NCBI RefSeq assembly: GCF_900104385.1
Contig: NZ_FNJA01000002.1
Location: 372,001-436,000, forward strand
Reading direction: 5' to 3'
Source of the DNA: Rhodoferax sp. OV413
GTDB taxonomy: Bacteria > Pseudomonadota > Gammaproteobacteria > Burkholderiales > Burkholderiaceae_C
DNA length: 64,000 bases
In this document: positions 35,265-45,807 of the stretch, in pieces
Position numbering within the stretch: the stretch's first letter is position 1
How the letters are laid out: each line of letters starts with the position of its first letter
Notes under the pieces: generated by a model
What the model was told of the DNA's origin: nothing
What the model saw: the letters and a program-made list of their open reading frames with translations, nothing else
The model's database searches: none
Program-made: the position numbers and the translations under genes

Positions 35265-35939
35265 TCACGGAGCAATTTTTTCCAGACAGTAGCCGAGGCC
35301 GCGCACGGTGGCGATGCGGATTGGGCCCTTTTCAATCTTCTTGCGCAGCCGGTAGATGTAGACCTCGATCGCGTTGACGCTGACCTCTTCACCCCATTCG
35401 CACAGGCGTTCGATCAGTTGCTCTTTGCTGACCAGGCGGCCGGCGCGCTGCAGCAGCACTTCCAGTAGACCGAGTTCGCGGGCCGATAGTTCGACCAGCT
35501 TGCCGTCGATGGTGGCCATGCGCCCCGCGTGGTCGTACACCAGCGGGCCGTGCTGGATGCTGCTGCTGGCGCCACCCGCGCCGCGCCGTGCCAGGGCGCG
35601 CACCCGGGCTTCCAGCTCCTGTAGCGAGAACGGTTTGGCCATGTAATCGTCGGCGCCGTAGTCCAGGCCTTTGACGCGCTCTTCCACGCTGTCGGCGGCG
35701 GTCAGTATCAGCACCGGCAGCGACGAGCCGCGGGCGCGCAGCTTCTTCAGCACCTCCAACCCATGCATCTTGGGCAGGCCCAGGTCCAGGATCAGCAGGT
35801 CGAATTCATGGTGGGTGAGCAGGGCGGTATCGGCTTCGCTGCCGTTGGAGACATGGTCTACCGCCGCGCCCGAGGCCCGCAAGCCGCGCAGCAGGCCGTC
35901 TGCCAGTACCTGGTCGTCTTCCGCAATGAGGATGCGCAT
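35265..35939 (-). CDS. OmpR-family response regulator (orphan)
   Basis: Two-domain regulator of 224 residues: Asp8 and Asp9, phospho-acceptor Asp52 (LLILDLGLPKMHG), lysine in DYMAKPFS, and a C-terminal winged helix ending RRKKIEKGPIRIATVRGLGYCL-like. The outline resembles QseB/TctD. The ATG at 35939 follows AAGGAGACAAGG. No sensor kinase lies next to it, unlike the PmrAB-like pair at 13-15 kb, so its partner must be elsewhere or its input differs. Confidence 0.9.
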   Translation of the reverse strand: MRILIAEDDQVLADGLLRGLRASGAAVDHVSNGSEADTALLTHHEFDLLILDLGLPKMHGLEVLKKLRARGSSLPVLILTAADSVEERVKGLDYGADDYMAKPFSLQELEARVRALARRGAGGASSSIQHGPLVYDHAGRMATIDGKLVELSARELGLLEVLLQRAGRLVSKEQLIERLCEWGEEVSVNAIEVYIYRLRKKIEKGPIRIATVRGLGYCLEKIAP

Positions 35940-35987
35940 CCTTGTCTCCTTTACCGCTGTGTGCGGCATTTGTTTTATGGCCCGATT

Positions 35988-36461
35988 TTAGGTCGCATAC
36001 GCCTCCAGCCCCAGCGCCACCACGGTCGCCACCTCGGGGCCGACGGCCTGGTGGAATTCGGCTTCGGCCTGGGCGACCGCATCCCGGAACGCCTGCAACC
36101 AGACCAGACCGGTGGCAGTGAACACCACGCGCCGGGCCCGAGCGTCCAGCGGATCGGGTTCGCGCGCCACCATGCCCCAGGCCACGCACTGGTCGACCAG
36201 GTCGCCCATGGCTTGCTTGCTCATCCCGGCCTGGGCCGCCAGCTCGGTGAGGCGCGCGCCCTGCAGCGGCAGATGCCGGGTGATGTGGATGTGGGCGGCA
36301 CCCACCTGGGCGCGTGCTGCCAAATTGCTCAGCGCCAGCGGCACCTCGATATTGCGGGCCATCAGCTCCAGCACGCGGGCGTCGAAGCGGCGCAGGGCGG
36401 CCTCCATCATGCGCCCCAGATGGGTCTCGCGCCAGCCGGGTTCGGGTGCCAAATCTGCCAT
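35988..36461 (-). CDS. MarR-family transcriptional regulator
   Basis: Regulator of 157 residues. The winged helix-turn-helix (about 60-115) has LTELAAQAGMSKQAMGDLVDQCVAWGMVAREPDPLDARARR, shortened here to its hallmark D-x-R-x-R-R wing. The N-terminal dimer helices are usual for MarR. It may also start at a TTG six codons upstream. It diverges from recA, but a link to recA is not implied. Confidence 0.87.
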   Translation of the reverse strand: MADLAPEPGWRETHLGRMMEAALRRFDARVLELMARNIEVPLALSNLAARAQVGAAHIHITRHLPLQGARLTELAAQAGMSKQAMGDLVDQCVAWGMVAREPDPLDARARRVVFTATGLVWLQAFRDAVAQAEAEFHQAVGPEVATVVALGLEAYAT

Positions 36462-36523
36462 GGGTAAATGGTAAGCCAAACTGACTAATAAATCTATTGC
36501 AGAAATTTATGGTGCACATAAAC

Positions 36524-36543
36524 TACTGTTCAAGCATCCAGCC
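36524..36543. promoter_or_regulatory. LexA (SOS) box candidate upstream of recA
   Basis: TACTGTTCAAGCATCCAGCC: CTG-N10-CAG spacing with a TACTGT left half, close to the known beta/gammaproteobacterial LexA consensus. It lies 57 bases before the recA start. The right half (CCAG instead of ACAG) is imperfect. Confidence 0.65.
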
Positions 36544-36599
36544 TGTTGTTAATAGCAGGCGGTACAACGGTTAAACCCCTTGATTTTGAAAGACCCGAT

Positions 36600-37703
36600 A
36601 TGAACCCCACCGCCCGCACCCCCGTCGTCGCACCTACTGCAGCCGCTGTCGCTGAAAAGGCCAAGGCCTTGCAAGCTGCCTTGGCGCAGATTGAAAAGCA
36701 GTTCGGCAAGGGCACCATCATGCGGCTGGGCGAGGGCGAGGTGATCGAGGACATCCAGGTCGTCTCCACCGGCTCGTTGGGCCTGGACATTGCGCTGGGC
36801 GTCGGCGGCCTGCCACGCGGCCGCGTCATCGAAATCTACGGCCCGGAATCCAGCGGCAAGACCACGCTGACCCTGCAAGTCATTGCTGAAATGCAAAAGC
36901 TGGGCGGCACCTGCGCCTTCGTCGATGCCGAGCATGCACTCGACACCCAGTACGCCCAAAACCTCGGCGTGAACCTGCAGGAAATGCTGATCAGCCAGCC
37001 CGATACCGGCGAGCAAGCGCTGGAAATCGTCGACTCGCTGGTGCGCTCCGGCGCGGTGGATCTGATCGTGGTCGACTCGGTGGCGGCGCTGACCCCCAAG
37101 GCCGAACTGGAAGGCGAGATGGGCGACAGCCTGCCCGGCCTGCAAGCCCGCTTGATGAGCCAGGCGCTGCGCAAGCTGACGGCCCACATCAAGAAAGCCA
37201 ACTGCATGGTCATCTTCATCAACCAGATCCGCATGAAGATCGGCGTGATGTTCGGCTCGCCCGAAACTACCACCGGCGGCAATGCGCTGAAGTTCTACGC
37301 CTCGGTGCGCCTGGACATCCGCCGTACCGGCACCATCAAGAAGGGCGACGATTCCATCGGTAACGAAACCAAGGTCAAGGTGGTGAAGAACAAGGTTTCG
37401 CCCCCGTTCAAGACCGCCGAGTTCGACATCTTGTTTGGCGAGGGCATTAGCCGCCATGGCGAAATCATCGACATGGGCGTGGAGGCCAAGATCATCGAAA
37501 AGTCCGGCGCCTGGTATGCCTACAACGGCGAAAAAATCGGCCAGGGCCGCGATAACGCCCGCGAATTCCTGCGCGAGAACCCTGGCTTGTCGACCGAGAT
37601 CGAGAACAAGGTGCGCGAATCGCTGGGCATTCCGCTGATCTTGGCCGCGGCGGAAGAGGCCAAGGAAGTCAAGGAAGTGAAAAAAGCCAAGGTTGAGGCA
37701 TAA
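36600..37703 (+). CDS. recA: Recombinase A
   Basis: DNA strand-exchange ATPase and SOS co-protease, 367 residues. Walker [10 protein letters not shown] (81-89), the VDAEHALD stretch, Walker [11 protein letters not shown], loop L1/L2 residues ([34 protein letters not shown]) and a Lys/Glu-rich C-terminal tail are all present. The ATG at 36600 starts MNPTARTP; an upstream in-frame extension would run through the promoter region. recX follows after 54 bases, with a palindromic repeat between. Confidence 0.98.
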   Translation: MNPTARTPVVAPTAAAVAEKAKALQAALAQIEKQFGKGTIMRLGEGEVIEDIQVVSTGSLGLDIALGVGGLPRGRVIEIYGPESSGKTTLTLQVIAEMQKLGGTCAFVDAEHALDTQYAQNLGVNLQEMLISQPDTGEQALEIVDSLVRSGAVDLIVVDSVAALTPKAELEGEMGDSLPGLQARLMSQALRKLTAHIKKANCMVIFINQIRMKIGVMFGSPETTTGGNALKFYASVRLDIRRTGTIKKGDDSIGNETKVKVVKNKVSPPFKTAEFDILFGEGISRHGEIIDMGVEAKIIEKSGAWYAYNGEKIGQGRDNAREFLRENPGLSTEIENKVRESLGIPLILAAAEEAKEVKEVKKAKVEA

Positions 37704-37707
37704 ACAG

Positions 37708-37746
37708 ACCTCTGGCGCAGGTAGTACCTGCGCCAGTAGCTATTAA
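37708..37746. repeat. Intergenic hairpin repeat between recA and recX (copy 4)
   Basis: Perfect 12-bp arms CTGGCGCAGGTA (37712-37723) and its complement (37725-37736) around a single base, followed by GTAGCTATTAAAGAGATAG. In E. coli a hairpin in the same place limits recX expression; here the element belongs to the dispersed family. Confidence 0.75.
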
Positions 37747-37757
37747 AGAGATAGCGA

Positions 37758-38237
37758 ATGGCGCTTCAACCGAACAAAAGCTTGTCGCCCATCAGCCTGA
37801 AAGGCCGGGCTTTGCGCCTGCTCAGCGGCCGCGAATATTCGCGCGCCGAGCTGGAACGCAAGCTGGCAGTGTTTGAAGAAAATCCGGGTGAGCTGGCCCA
37901 GGCACTGGACGAGTTGCAGGCCAAGGATTTCATCAACGAGCAGCGGGTGGTGGATTCGGTGCTGTACCGGCGTGCCGGCAAGCTGGGTGCGGCGCGTATC
38001 CGCCAGGAATTACAGACCAAGGGCCTGGACCCCGGCGCGGTGCTGGATGCGGTGGCCGGTCTGCAGAGTACCGAGCTGGCCCGGGCCCGTGAGGTCTGGC
38101 GTAAGAAGTTCGGCAGCCCACCTGAAGACGCCGCCGCCCGCGGCAAGCAGCAGCGGTTTCTGCTGGCGCGGGGCTTTTCGTCGGATGCGGTACGCCGCGT
38201 GGTCGCCGGCAGCGACGACTGGGAAGACGAGAGCTGA
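37758..38237 (+). CDS. recX: Regulatory protein RecX
   Basis: Inhibitor or modulator of RecA filaments, 159 residues. The tandem three-helix repeats are visible: RALRLLSGREYSRAELERKL, DFINEQRVVDSVLYRRAGKLGAARIRQEL-type and the final FLLARGFSSDAVRRVV, each given here only in outline. The length is normal. It is the expected partner downstream of recA and is probably expressed by read-through past the hairpin at 37712-37736. Confidence 0.93.
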   Translation: MALQPNKSLSPISLKGRALRLLSGREYSRAELERKLAVFEENPGELAQALDELQAKDFINEQRVVDSVLYRRAGKLGAARIRQELQTKGLDPGAVLDAVAGLQSTELARAREVWRKKFGSPPEDAAARGKQQRFLLARGFSSDAVRRVVAGSDDWEDES

Positions 38238-38244
38238 ATTTATA

Positions 38245-38300
38245 CGATTCGTTGCTATTGCGCAGGCACTGCCTGCGCAGGTAGCTACGAAAACGATAGT
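38245..38300. repeat. Intergenic hairpin repeat between recX and argC (copy 5)
   Basis: Perfect core TGCGCAGGCA (38259-38268), one base, and its complement (38270-38279). Outer arms TTCGTTGCTA and TAGCTACGAA extend the pairing to about 45 nt. It lies between converging genes. Confidence 0.75.
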
Positions 38301-38318
38301 GAAGCGCGTGTGCGGCGC

Positions 38319-39230
38319 TTACAGCCCGAGCATCAGTTTCAGGTTTTGCACCGCCGCACCGCTGGCGCCCTTGCCCAGGTTGTCCAGGCGCGCGATCAGC
38401 ACCGCGTGGCGGTGGGTTTCGTTGCCGAACACGCGCAACTCCATCTTGTTGGTGTTCACCAGGGCGGTGGCATCCAGCTTGCCGCTGTCGCCAGGGGCTT
38501 CGACCGTCACCCATTCGCTGCCCGCGTAATGGCGTGCCAGGGCGTCGTGCAGATCCTGGGCTTTCGGTTGGCCCGGCAGCAGGTCCAGATGCAGGGGTAG
38601 CTGTACCAGCATGCCTTGCGCGAAGTTGCCCACCGAGGGCACAAAAATCGGCCGACGGGTCAGGCCGGTGTAGCGCATGATTTCTGGCAGATGCTTGTGC
38701 TGCAGGCCGAGCGCGTAGATTTCAAACAGCGGCGCTTCGCCTTTTTCATAGGCTTCCATCATGCTGCGCCCGCCGCCCGAATAGCCGCTGACCGAAGGTA
38801 GGGCCAGCGCCGCGTCGGGCGCCAGCAGGCCGGCATCCACCAGTGGGCGGATCAGCGCGATGGCGCCGGTGGCATAGCAGCCGGGGTTGCCGACGCGGTC
38901 CGCCTGGGCCACGGCTGCTTGCTGGCCGGGCGCCAGTTCGGGGAAGCCGAAGACCCAGCCGGGTGCCGTGCGGTGGGCGGTGGAGGCGTCGATGATCTTG
39001 GGCTTTTTGCCGGGCAGGCTATCGACCATGGCCACGGATGCGATGGCCGCGTCGTCGTGCAGGCAGAGGATGACCAGGTCCACTTCGGCCATCAGCGCGC
39101 GCTTGGCGGCGGGGTCTTTGCGCAGTTCGGGGGCGATGCTGACGACTTCGATCTGCGGCATCAATTGCAGGCGTTCGCGGATTTGAAGACCGGTGGTACC
39201 GGCTTCGCCATCGATAAAGACTTTGGGCAT
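38319..39230 (-). CDS. argC: N-acetyl-gamma-glutamyl-phosphate reductase, type 2
   Basis: NADPH-dependent reductase of arginine biosynthesis. At 303 residues it is the short type 2 form rather than the ~345-residue type 1. The dinucleotide loop is [18 protein letters not shown] follows, and the catalytic Cys118 lies in NPGCYATG. The conserved [17 protein letters not shown] stretch is also seen. The ATG at 39230 begins [11 protein letters not shown]; a much longer upstream frame reaches into the sucC leader and is not real. It diverges from sucC. Confidence 0.95.
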   Translation of the reverse strand: MPKVFIDGEAGTTGLQIRERLQLMPQIEVVSIAPELRKDPAAKRALMAEVDLVILCLHDDAAIASVAMVDSLPGKKPKIIDASTAHRTAPGWVFGFPELAPGQQAAVAQADRVGNPGCYATGAIALIRPLVDAGLLAPDAALALPSVSGYSGGGRSMMEAYEKGEAPLFEIYALGLQHKHLPEIMRYTGLTRRPIFVPSVGNFAQGMLVQLPLHLDLLPGQPKAQDLHDALARHYAGSEWVTVEAPGDSGKLDATALVNTNKMELRVFGNETHRHAVLIARLDNLGKGASGAAVQNLKLMLGL

Positions 39231-39357
39231 GGTGAGCCTATGGTTGTAAGGTGTTGTGCGCTGCAACATGATACATTCGCGGGCTGACAGAACGCAGCAC
39301 GCCAGTCTTATACAAGACAGACGAGTAGAACCCCCATCCATTCCTGAGAGAGCCCTC

Positions 39358-40527
<1,170 letters not shown>

Positions 40528-40537
40528 GGAATAAGCA

Positions 40538-41434
40538 ATGTCTATCTACATCAATAAAGACACCAAGGTCATCACCCAAGGTATTACCGGCAAGACCGGT
40601 CAGTTCCACACCGAAAAGTGCCAGGAATACGCGAACGGTAAGAACGCCTTCGTGGCGGGCGTGAACCCCAAGAAGGCCGGCGAATCGATTTTCGGTATCC
40701 CAATTTTTGCCTCCGTCAAGGAAGCAGCTGCAGACACAGGCGCTACCGTGTCGGTGATCTACGTGCCGCCGGCTGGCGCAGCCGCTGCGATCTGGGAAGC
40801 TGTTGAAGCCGACCTGGATCTGGCGATCTGCATCACCGAAGGCATCCCGGTCAAGGACATGCTGGAAGTGCGCAACCGCATGAAGGCCAAGGAAGCTGCT
40901 GGCGGCAAGAAGACCTTGCTGCTGGGCCCTAACTGCCCCGGCCTGATCACGCCTGACGAAATCAAGATCGGCATCATGCCCGGCCATATCCACCGCAAGG
41001 GTCGGATTGGCGTGGTTTCGCGCTCCGGCACGCTGACCTATGAAGCTGTGGCCCAGCTGACCGAAATCGGCCTGGGCCAGTCCAGCGCTGTCGGTATCGG
41101 TGGCGACCCGATCAACGGTCTGAAGCACATCGACGTGATGAAGGCTTTCAACGACGATCCAGATACCGACGCGGTCATCATGATCGGCGAAATCGGTGGT
41201 CCAGACGAAGCCGAAGCCGCCCGCTGGTGCAAGCTGAACATGAAGAAGCCTATCGTTGGCTTCATCGCTGGCGTGACCGCGCCTCCCGGCAAGCGCATGG
41301 GCCACGCCGGTGCGCTGATCTCCGGTGGCGCCGACACGGCGGATGCCAAGCTGGCGGTGATGGAAGAGTGTGGCTTCACCGTTACGCGCAATCCTTCTGA
41401 AATGGCCAAGCTGCTCAAGGCTTTGCTGAAGTAA
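40538..41434 (+). CDS. sucD: Succinate-CoA ligase, alpha subunit
   Basis: CoA-binding subunit with the phospho-histidine, 298 residues. TQGITGKTGQFHTE opens the Rossmann domain, GPNCPGLITP binds CoA, and the active-site histidine is in GKRMGHAGALIS near residue 250. It pairs with SucC upstream. Confidence 0.98.
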   Translation: MSIYINKDTKVITQGITGKTGQFHTEKCQEYANGKNAFVAGVNPKKAGESIFGIPIFASVKEAAADTGATVSVIYVPPAGAAAAIWEAVEADLDLAICITEGIPVKDMLEVRNRMKAKEAAGGKKTLLLGPNCPGLITPDEIKIGIMPGHIHRKGRIGVVSRSGTLTYEAVAQLTEIGLGQSSAVGIGGDPINGLKHIDVMKAFNDDPDTDAVIMIGEIGGPDEAEAARWCKLNMKKPIVGFIAGVTAPPGKRMGHAGALISGGADTADAKLAVMEECGFTVTRNPSEMAKLLKALLK

Positions 41435-41614
41435 GGCAGACACGCGCCAAGGTCTGGTGCGGCCCTCGGGTCTGCCAGTCCGGGCGTTCCCTCGACAGGC
41501 CTGGTATTGCGGTTATCCACAGTGCCGGGCCTGAATTGTTTAGGGGACAATCAGATTTTTGCTTAGACGCTACGCGCAGGCGGACCCGTACGAGCTGTCA
41601 CGCTAAGGACCACC

Positions 41615-42316
41615 ATGGAAGAATTCCTCACAGCCCATTTCTGGCTGGCTGTCGGCCAAATCATCATGATCGACATCCTGCTGGGAGGGGACAACGCCGT
41701 TGTTATCGCTCTGGCTTGCCGGGGCCTGCCTGCAAAGCAGCGTACCAAGGGCATCCTTTGGGGTACGGTGGGCGCAATCGTGTTGCGTGTGGTGCTGATC
41801 GCTTTTGCGCTGTCGCTGTTGCAAGTGCCGTATCTCAAGCTGGTCGGCGCGATTTTGCTGTTGTGGATTGGCATTAAATTGCTGGTGCCTGAGGAAGACG
41901 GTGGTCACGACAACATCCAGGCCAGCGACAAGCTGTGGAGTGCGGTGAAAACCGTGATCGTGGCCGACTTGGTCATGAGCATCGACAACGTGATCGCTAT
42001 CGCGGGTGCAGCCCAGGGTGCTGGCGAGACGCACCAGTTGCCGCTGGTGATCTTCGGTCTGCTGGTCAGCATCCCTATCATCGTGGGCGGTAGCCAGATC
42101 GTGCTGAAGCTGATGGACCGCTTCCCGTTCATCATCACCGTAGGTGGCATGTTGCTGGGCTGGATTGCCGGAACCATGGCGCACAGCGATCCAGCTTTGG
42201 TCCAGTACCTGCCGCAAGACAAGAACTGGCACTATGCATTTGGCATCGCTGGCGCTTTGATCGTCTTGGCTGTGGGAAAATTCATGCAACGCAAGCCATC
42301 GGCTGGTGCCGCTTAA
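41615..42316 (+). CDS. TerC-family integral membrane protein (copy 1)
   Basis: Seven-helix membrane protein of 233 residues (YjbE/YkoY type). Paired acidic motifs in membrane segments, DILLGGDNAVVIAL and DLVMSIDNVIAIAG, are the family hallmark for metal binding. Members export Mn2+ or help load metal onto secreted enzymes. A second TerC gene lies at 53410-54105. I do not see a riboswitch in the 180 bases upstream of this copy. A perfect terminator follows. Confidence 0.92.
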   Translation: MEEFLTAHFWLAVGQIIMIDILLGGDNAVVIALACRGLPAKQRTKGILWGTVGAIVLRVVLIAFALSLLQVPYLKLVGAILLLWIGIKLLVPEEDGGHDNIQASDKLWSAVKTVIVADLVMSIDNVIAIAGAAQGAGETHQLPLVIFGLLVSIPIIVGGSQIVLKLMDRFPFIITVGGMLLGWIAGTMAHSDPALVQYLPQDKNWHYAFGIAGALIVLAVGKFMQRKPSAGAA

Positions 42317-42364
42317 TTTGCTGTTTGCAGCCTCACAGTCCTGACCGCTACGTAGGCACGCGGT

Positions 42365-42390
42365 AAAACAGCCCCATTGGGGCTGTTTTT
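42365..42390 (+). terminator. Intrinsic terminator after terC copy 1
   Basis: AACAGCCCC pairs with GGGGCTGTT around a short loop, flanked by AAAA and TTTTT. Confidence 0.92.
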
Positions 42391-42529
42391 ATGTGTTATT
42401 TGTAACAAAATATATCAAAATTGAGCAATCTCGCATATCGGTGTGTCAGATCGACCGCATACCGCGGCAGACTATGATCAATTCTCTGCATACGGTAGTT
42501 TGCTCCCCCGAAGTTAGCCTGACAACAAG

Positions 42530-43315
42530 ATGATTTACGAGTTCTGCACGCAAACCCACCCGGGCCTCCTGCGTGAAAATAATGAAGATGCGGTGGCCTT
42601 TGACGCGCCCAGCGGCGTTGCCGTCTTGGCGGATGGCATGGGCGGCTACAACGCAGGCGAGGTGGCCAGCAGCATGGCGACCGCCTTTATCCAAACGGAG
42701 CTAGGGCGTTGGTTGCTGGATGCGGGCCTCCAGGCCAACGGCAAGGAAGTTCGGCGCGCCATGGATATTTGCGTGCACAACGCCAATCTGGCCGTGTTTA
42801 CCGCCGCCAATACACACGAGCAGTACGCCGGTATGGGCACCACGCTGGTGGTGGGCGTGTTCCAGGATTCCCGTCTGCTGCTGGGCCACATCGGCGACTC
42901 GCGCTGTTACCGGTTTCGCAATAACGCATTGGTGCAAATCACGAAAGACCATTCTTTGCTGCAAGAGCAACTGGATGCGGGTCTGATTACACCGGCCCAG
43001 GCGGCTATCTCGGTGAACAAGAATCTGGTTACCCGCGCATTGGGCATCGAGGATACCGTGTTGCTGGAAGTGCATGAACATGTCGTAGAAGAAGGCGATG
43101 TGTACTTAATGTGCTCCGATGGCTTGTCTGATATGGTTGAAGATGCCCCGATCGCCCGTATCATGGAAACCGATGCCGAGCTAGAACAAAAAGCCATCCA
43201 ACTGGTCAGCATCGCCAATGCGCACGGCGGACGGGATAACATTACAGTTTTGCTGGTGCAAGCCATGGCCGGTTCCAAAAAACGGGGACTGGTATCCCGG
43301 CTATTAGGAAGCTAG
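42530..43315 (+). CDS. PP2C-type serine/threonine phosphatase
   Basis: Metal-dependent protein phosphatase of 261 residues (Stp1/PrpC type). Metal-site motifs: NED (18-20), ADGMGGYNAGE with Asp35, GHIGDSRCYR, CSDGLSDMVE and GGRDNITVLL. It removes phosphate from Ser/Thr residues. An FHA-domain gene follows 44 bases later and reads phospho-Thr, so the two fit one signalling route. No kinase gene is in the window. Confidence 0.93.
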   Translation: MIYEFCTQTHPGLLRENNEDAVAFDAPSGVAVLADGMGGYNAGEVASSMATAFIQTELGRWLLDAGLQANGKEVRRAMDICVHNANLAVFTAANTHEQYAGMGTTLVVGVFQDSRLLLGHIGDSRCYRFRNNALVQITKDHSLLQEQLDAGLITPAQAAISVNKNLVTRALGIEDTVLLEVHEHVVEEGDVYLMCSDGLSDMVEDAPIARIMETDAELEQKAIQLVSIANAHGGRDNITVLLVQAMAGSKKRGLVSRLLGS

Positions 43316-43359
43316 ATTTTTACGGGTGCCAAGTCCATGAACAGACACAGGAGCCGACC

Positions 43360-44055
43360 ATGCCCAAATTGATCGTGTCGATCGATGGAGTGGTCATCAA
43401 AGAAGTACAGTTGACCAAAGACCGTACGACTTTGGGGCGTCGGCCTTATAACGATATCGTTATCGACAATCTGGCGGTCAGCGGTGAGCATGCCGTCGTC
43501 CTGATGGTGGGGCAAGAGGTCCATCTGGAGGATCTCAATAGCACCAACGGTACGTACATCAACGGTAAGGCAGCCCGCAAGCAGGTTCTGCAAAACAACG
43601 ATTTGGTGGAAGTCGGGAAATACAAGCTCAAGTTCATCCATGAAGGCGCAGAAGCAGGCTTGGAGAAGACTTTTACGACACGGCCAGGGATGGTCAGCGG
43701 CGTGCCTTTGGCGACGGGGCCGGTGCAGTACACACGTCGAGCGTCCGACCACTCTGCTCCTACACCGCTCGCCGGCGCTGAGCTCGCAGCCCATAGCCAT
43801 GCGGCAATCAAAGTGTTGACAGGTGCGGCTGCAGGGCGTGAGGTGACCTTGACAAAGGTCGTCACCACTTTAGGCAAACCAGGGGTGGCGGTGGCGGCGA
43901 TTACCCGGCGTCCTCACGGCTACGTCGTGGTGCATGTCGAAGGTGCGGAGCAGCCCATGCTGAATGGTTCACCGATTGGCGCCACACCGGTGTCGCTCAA
44001 ACATAGCGACGTGTTGCAGCTTGCGGGCACGCAAATGCAGTTCATCCAGCCTTAA
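43360..44055 (+). CDS. FHA-domain protein
   Basis: Phospho-threonine-binding protein of 231 residues. The N-terminal FHA domain (about 5-95) has LGRRPYNDIVI, SGEHA and LNSTNGTYINGK. After a linker rich in Pro, Ala and Thr, a second, degenerate FHA-like fold (about 145-230) keeps the strand pattern (TTLGKPGVAVAAITRR, PMLNGSPIG) but lacks the conserved Arg-Ser-His set. It is next to the PP2C phosphatase and upstream of the pilin region. Confidence 0.92.
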   Translation: MPKLIVSIDGVVIKEVQLTKDRTTLGRRPYNDIVIDNLAVSGEHAVVLMVGQEVHLEDLNSTNGTYINGKAARKQVLQNNDLVEVGKYKLKFIHEGAEAGLEKTFTTRPGMVSGVPLATGPVQYTRRASDHSAPTPLAGAELAAHSHAAIKVLTGAAAGREVTLTKVVTTLGKPGVAVAAITRRPHGYVVVHVEGAEQPMLNGSPIGATPVSLKHSDVLQLAGTQMQFIQP

Positions 44056-44277
44056 AGATTGTCGGCAGATCGATAAGCGTTTTCAACGGTATCGGAAGTT
44101 GGCACTAAATTCTGTAGCTCAAGCAGTGAGTGAACTGTAAAACGCTTATGTTCTGCGCCAGAATGAGAAAAAGTACCTTTTCTGTCTTTAGCATGCGGGG
44201 TAGCCTCTACGCCTCAGTTGCTGTCCGATTCTGATGAGATGGCTCCCCTAATTTGAGATCATATAAAAGGTGTGCCC

Positions 44278-45066
44278 ATGAAGGTCCGCGTACTGGGATG
44301 CTCTGGCGCCATCGCGAAAGACTGTAGGACCACGTCTTTCCTTATCGATTCCGATATTTTGATTGATGCGGGTACCGGTGTCGGTGACCTCACGTTGGAT
44401 GAAATGTGCGCGGTCAACCATGTGTTCCTCACCCACTCGCACCTCGACCACGTAGCCGCGCTACCGCTGATGGTGGACGCTGTGGCATCCCAGAGGACGG
44501 AAGCACTGAAAATTTACGCCCTGGCTGGCACCATTGCGGCGCTGAAAGCGCATATTTTTAACAATGTGATATGGCCAGATTTCAGTGTAATTCCTTCTAC
44601 AGCCGCGCCTTTTATCAGTTTCCACGAAATTGCCATGGGCCAAACTATTTGCGTCGTTGGTAAAAACATTGAAGCTCTGCCCGCTGTGCATACAGTTCCT
44701 GCTGTTGGGTATTCCGTATCAGCAGGAGGCCCGTGCTGGGTCTTTACCGGTGACACCGAGCGCAACCCCGCTTTTTGGCGGCGTTTGGAGCAACTTGACG
44801 TGGCCATGCTGGTGATTGAAACGGCTTTCAGCAACCGAGAGAAGGAGCTCGCTCGCCGGAGTCTGCATTTGTCCCCGGCTACGCTGGCCAGCGAATTGGA
44901 TCTGATTGACGAGCAGCATAAGTTCCCCATCTTCATTACCCATACCAAACCTTTTGAGACAGAGTTAATCATGGGTGAGATCGCTCAGTTTGACGAAGTT
45001 TTACCTGGAGGTAGTTTTCCGCACGACATACGGTGGCTGAATGCAGGTCAACTGTTCGAAGTGTGA
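44278..45066 (+). CDS. Metallo-beta-lactamase-fold, cyclic-nucleotide phosphodiesterase-like protein
   Basis: Protein of 262 residues with the HSHLDH zinc motif (53-58), a bridging Asp in FTGDTERNP and a late histidine in ITHTKP. The outline matches class II 3',5'-cyclic-nucleotide phosphodiesterases (CpdP/PDE1 type). The ATG at 44278 follows AAAAGG; an earlier GTG at 44272 is possible. A cyclase gene lies 4 kb downstream. The 222-base gap before it holds an 11-bp inverted repeat (44073-44083 and 44139-44149) with no assigned role. Confidence 0.85.
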   Translation: MKVRVLGCSGAIAKDCRTTSFLIDSDILIDAGTGVGDLTLDEMCAVNHVFLTHSHLDHVAALPLMVDAVASQRTEALKIYALAGTIAALKAHIFNNVIWPDFSVIPSTAAPFISFHEIAMGQTICVVGKNIEALPAVHTVPAVGYSVSAGGPCWVFTGDTERNPAFWRRLEQLDVAMLVIETAFSNREKELARRSLHLSPATLASELDLIDEQHKFPIFITHTKPFETELIMGEIAQFDEVLPGGSFPHDIRWLNAGQLFEV

Positions 45067-45218
45067 GATAGTGATGTTTCACGCGCGGATATGTCAAAAA
45101 AGTCGTTTTTTCGGATGTAGACTTTTGTGGGTGACAAAAAAGTCAACAGTTCAAGATGTTTCAGTGCAGAACTGATAAATCTTCGCAAACTTTTTGACCT
45201 TAGCGGAGCAATATTTGC

Positions 45219-45234
45219 TGGCACGGTATCTGCA
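45219..45234 (+). promoter_or_regulatory. Sigma-54 promoter of the pilin gene
   Basis: TGGCACGGTATCTGCA, matching the RpoN consensus TGGCACG-N4-TTGCA with one difference and correct GG-GC spacing, 38 bases before the pilin ATG. Type IV pilin genes are commonly RpoN/PilR-dependent. Confidence 0.85.
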
Positions 45235-45272
45235 TTGATTGCTTGTCGTAACATTTACTTTAGGAGTTTTCA

Positions 45273-45707
45273 ATGAAGCGTTCTCTGCAAAAGGGCTTTA
45301 CCCTTATCGAGCTGATGATTGTCGTGGCAATTATTGGTATTTTGGCTGCAGTAGCTCTGCCTGCATACCAAGATTACACTGTGCGAGCCAAGGTTTCGGA
45401 GGTGATTTTGGCGGCTTCTTCAGCCAAAACATCCATTTCTGAAGCAGCACAGGTTTTTGGTCAAATGCCGGACGTTGCTAGCGCAACAGTGAATAATCAA
45501 GTTTCTAAGTATGTGAGCGCGGTTTCTTACACTACTTCTGCAACAACGAATGGCATCGTAACGGCTACTGCGCAGGGTGAAGCTCGAATTACTGGCTCCA
45601 ATATCCAGTTAGTTGGTACGTATTCTTCGACGACTGGCCAAGTTATCTGGATTTGCTCTGGCACTGTTACGGCTAAATACCGTCCTGCTAGCTGCCAAGG
45701 CGTTTGA
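45273..45707 (+). CDS. pilA: Type IV major pilin
   Basis: Prepilin of 144 residues. The short basic leader is cut by PilD between Gly8 and Phe9 ([10 protein letters not shown]), leaving Glu at mature position 5, with the long hydrophobic helix behind it. Cys128 and Cys141 form the C-terminal disulfide loop. The Ser- and Thr-rich tail with many TTSAT-like residues suits O-glycosylation, and two ligase-type genes follow. A sigma-54 promoter precedes and a strong terminator follows. Confidence 0.95.
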   Translation: MKRSLQKGFTLIELMIVVAIIGILAAVALPAYQDYTVRAKVSEVILAASSAKTSISEAAQVFGQMPDVASATVNNQVSKYVSAVSYTTSATTNGIVTATAQGEARITGSNIQLVGTYSSTTGQVIWICSGTVTAKYRPASCQGV

Positions 45708-45720
45708 TAAAATATTGCCT

Positions 45721-45748
45721 AAAAGGCCTCCTTCGGGGGGCTTTTTTT
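45721..45748 (+). terminator. Intrinsic terminator after pilA
   Basis: AAAAGGCCTCC, TTCG loop, then GGGGGGC and a run of seven T's. Confidence 0.85.
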
Positions 45749-45807
45749 ATGTCTAAAACACTTGTACCAAGTGGTGTTTGTTGCCCTAAAACTGGAATGA
45801 CTTCATT

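Noticed and set aside
41435-41614. Riboswitch before terC copy 1
   Set aside because: I looked for the GGGGAGTAGC and CGTCA/ACG features seen before copy 2; only a loose TTTAGGGGACAAT occurs.
44103-44120. Sigma-54-like site (GGCACTAAATTCTG) before the phosphodiesterase gene
   Set aside because: The -12 GC element is absent at the required spacing.
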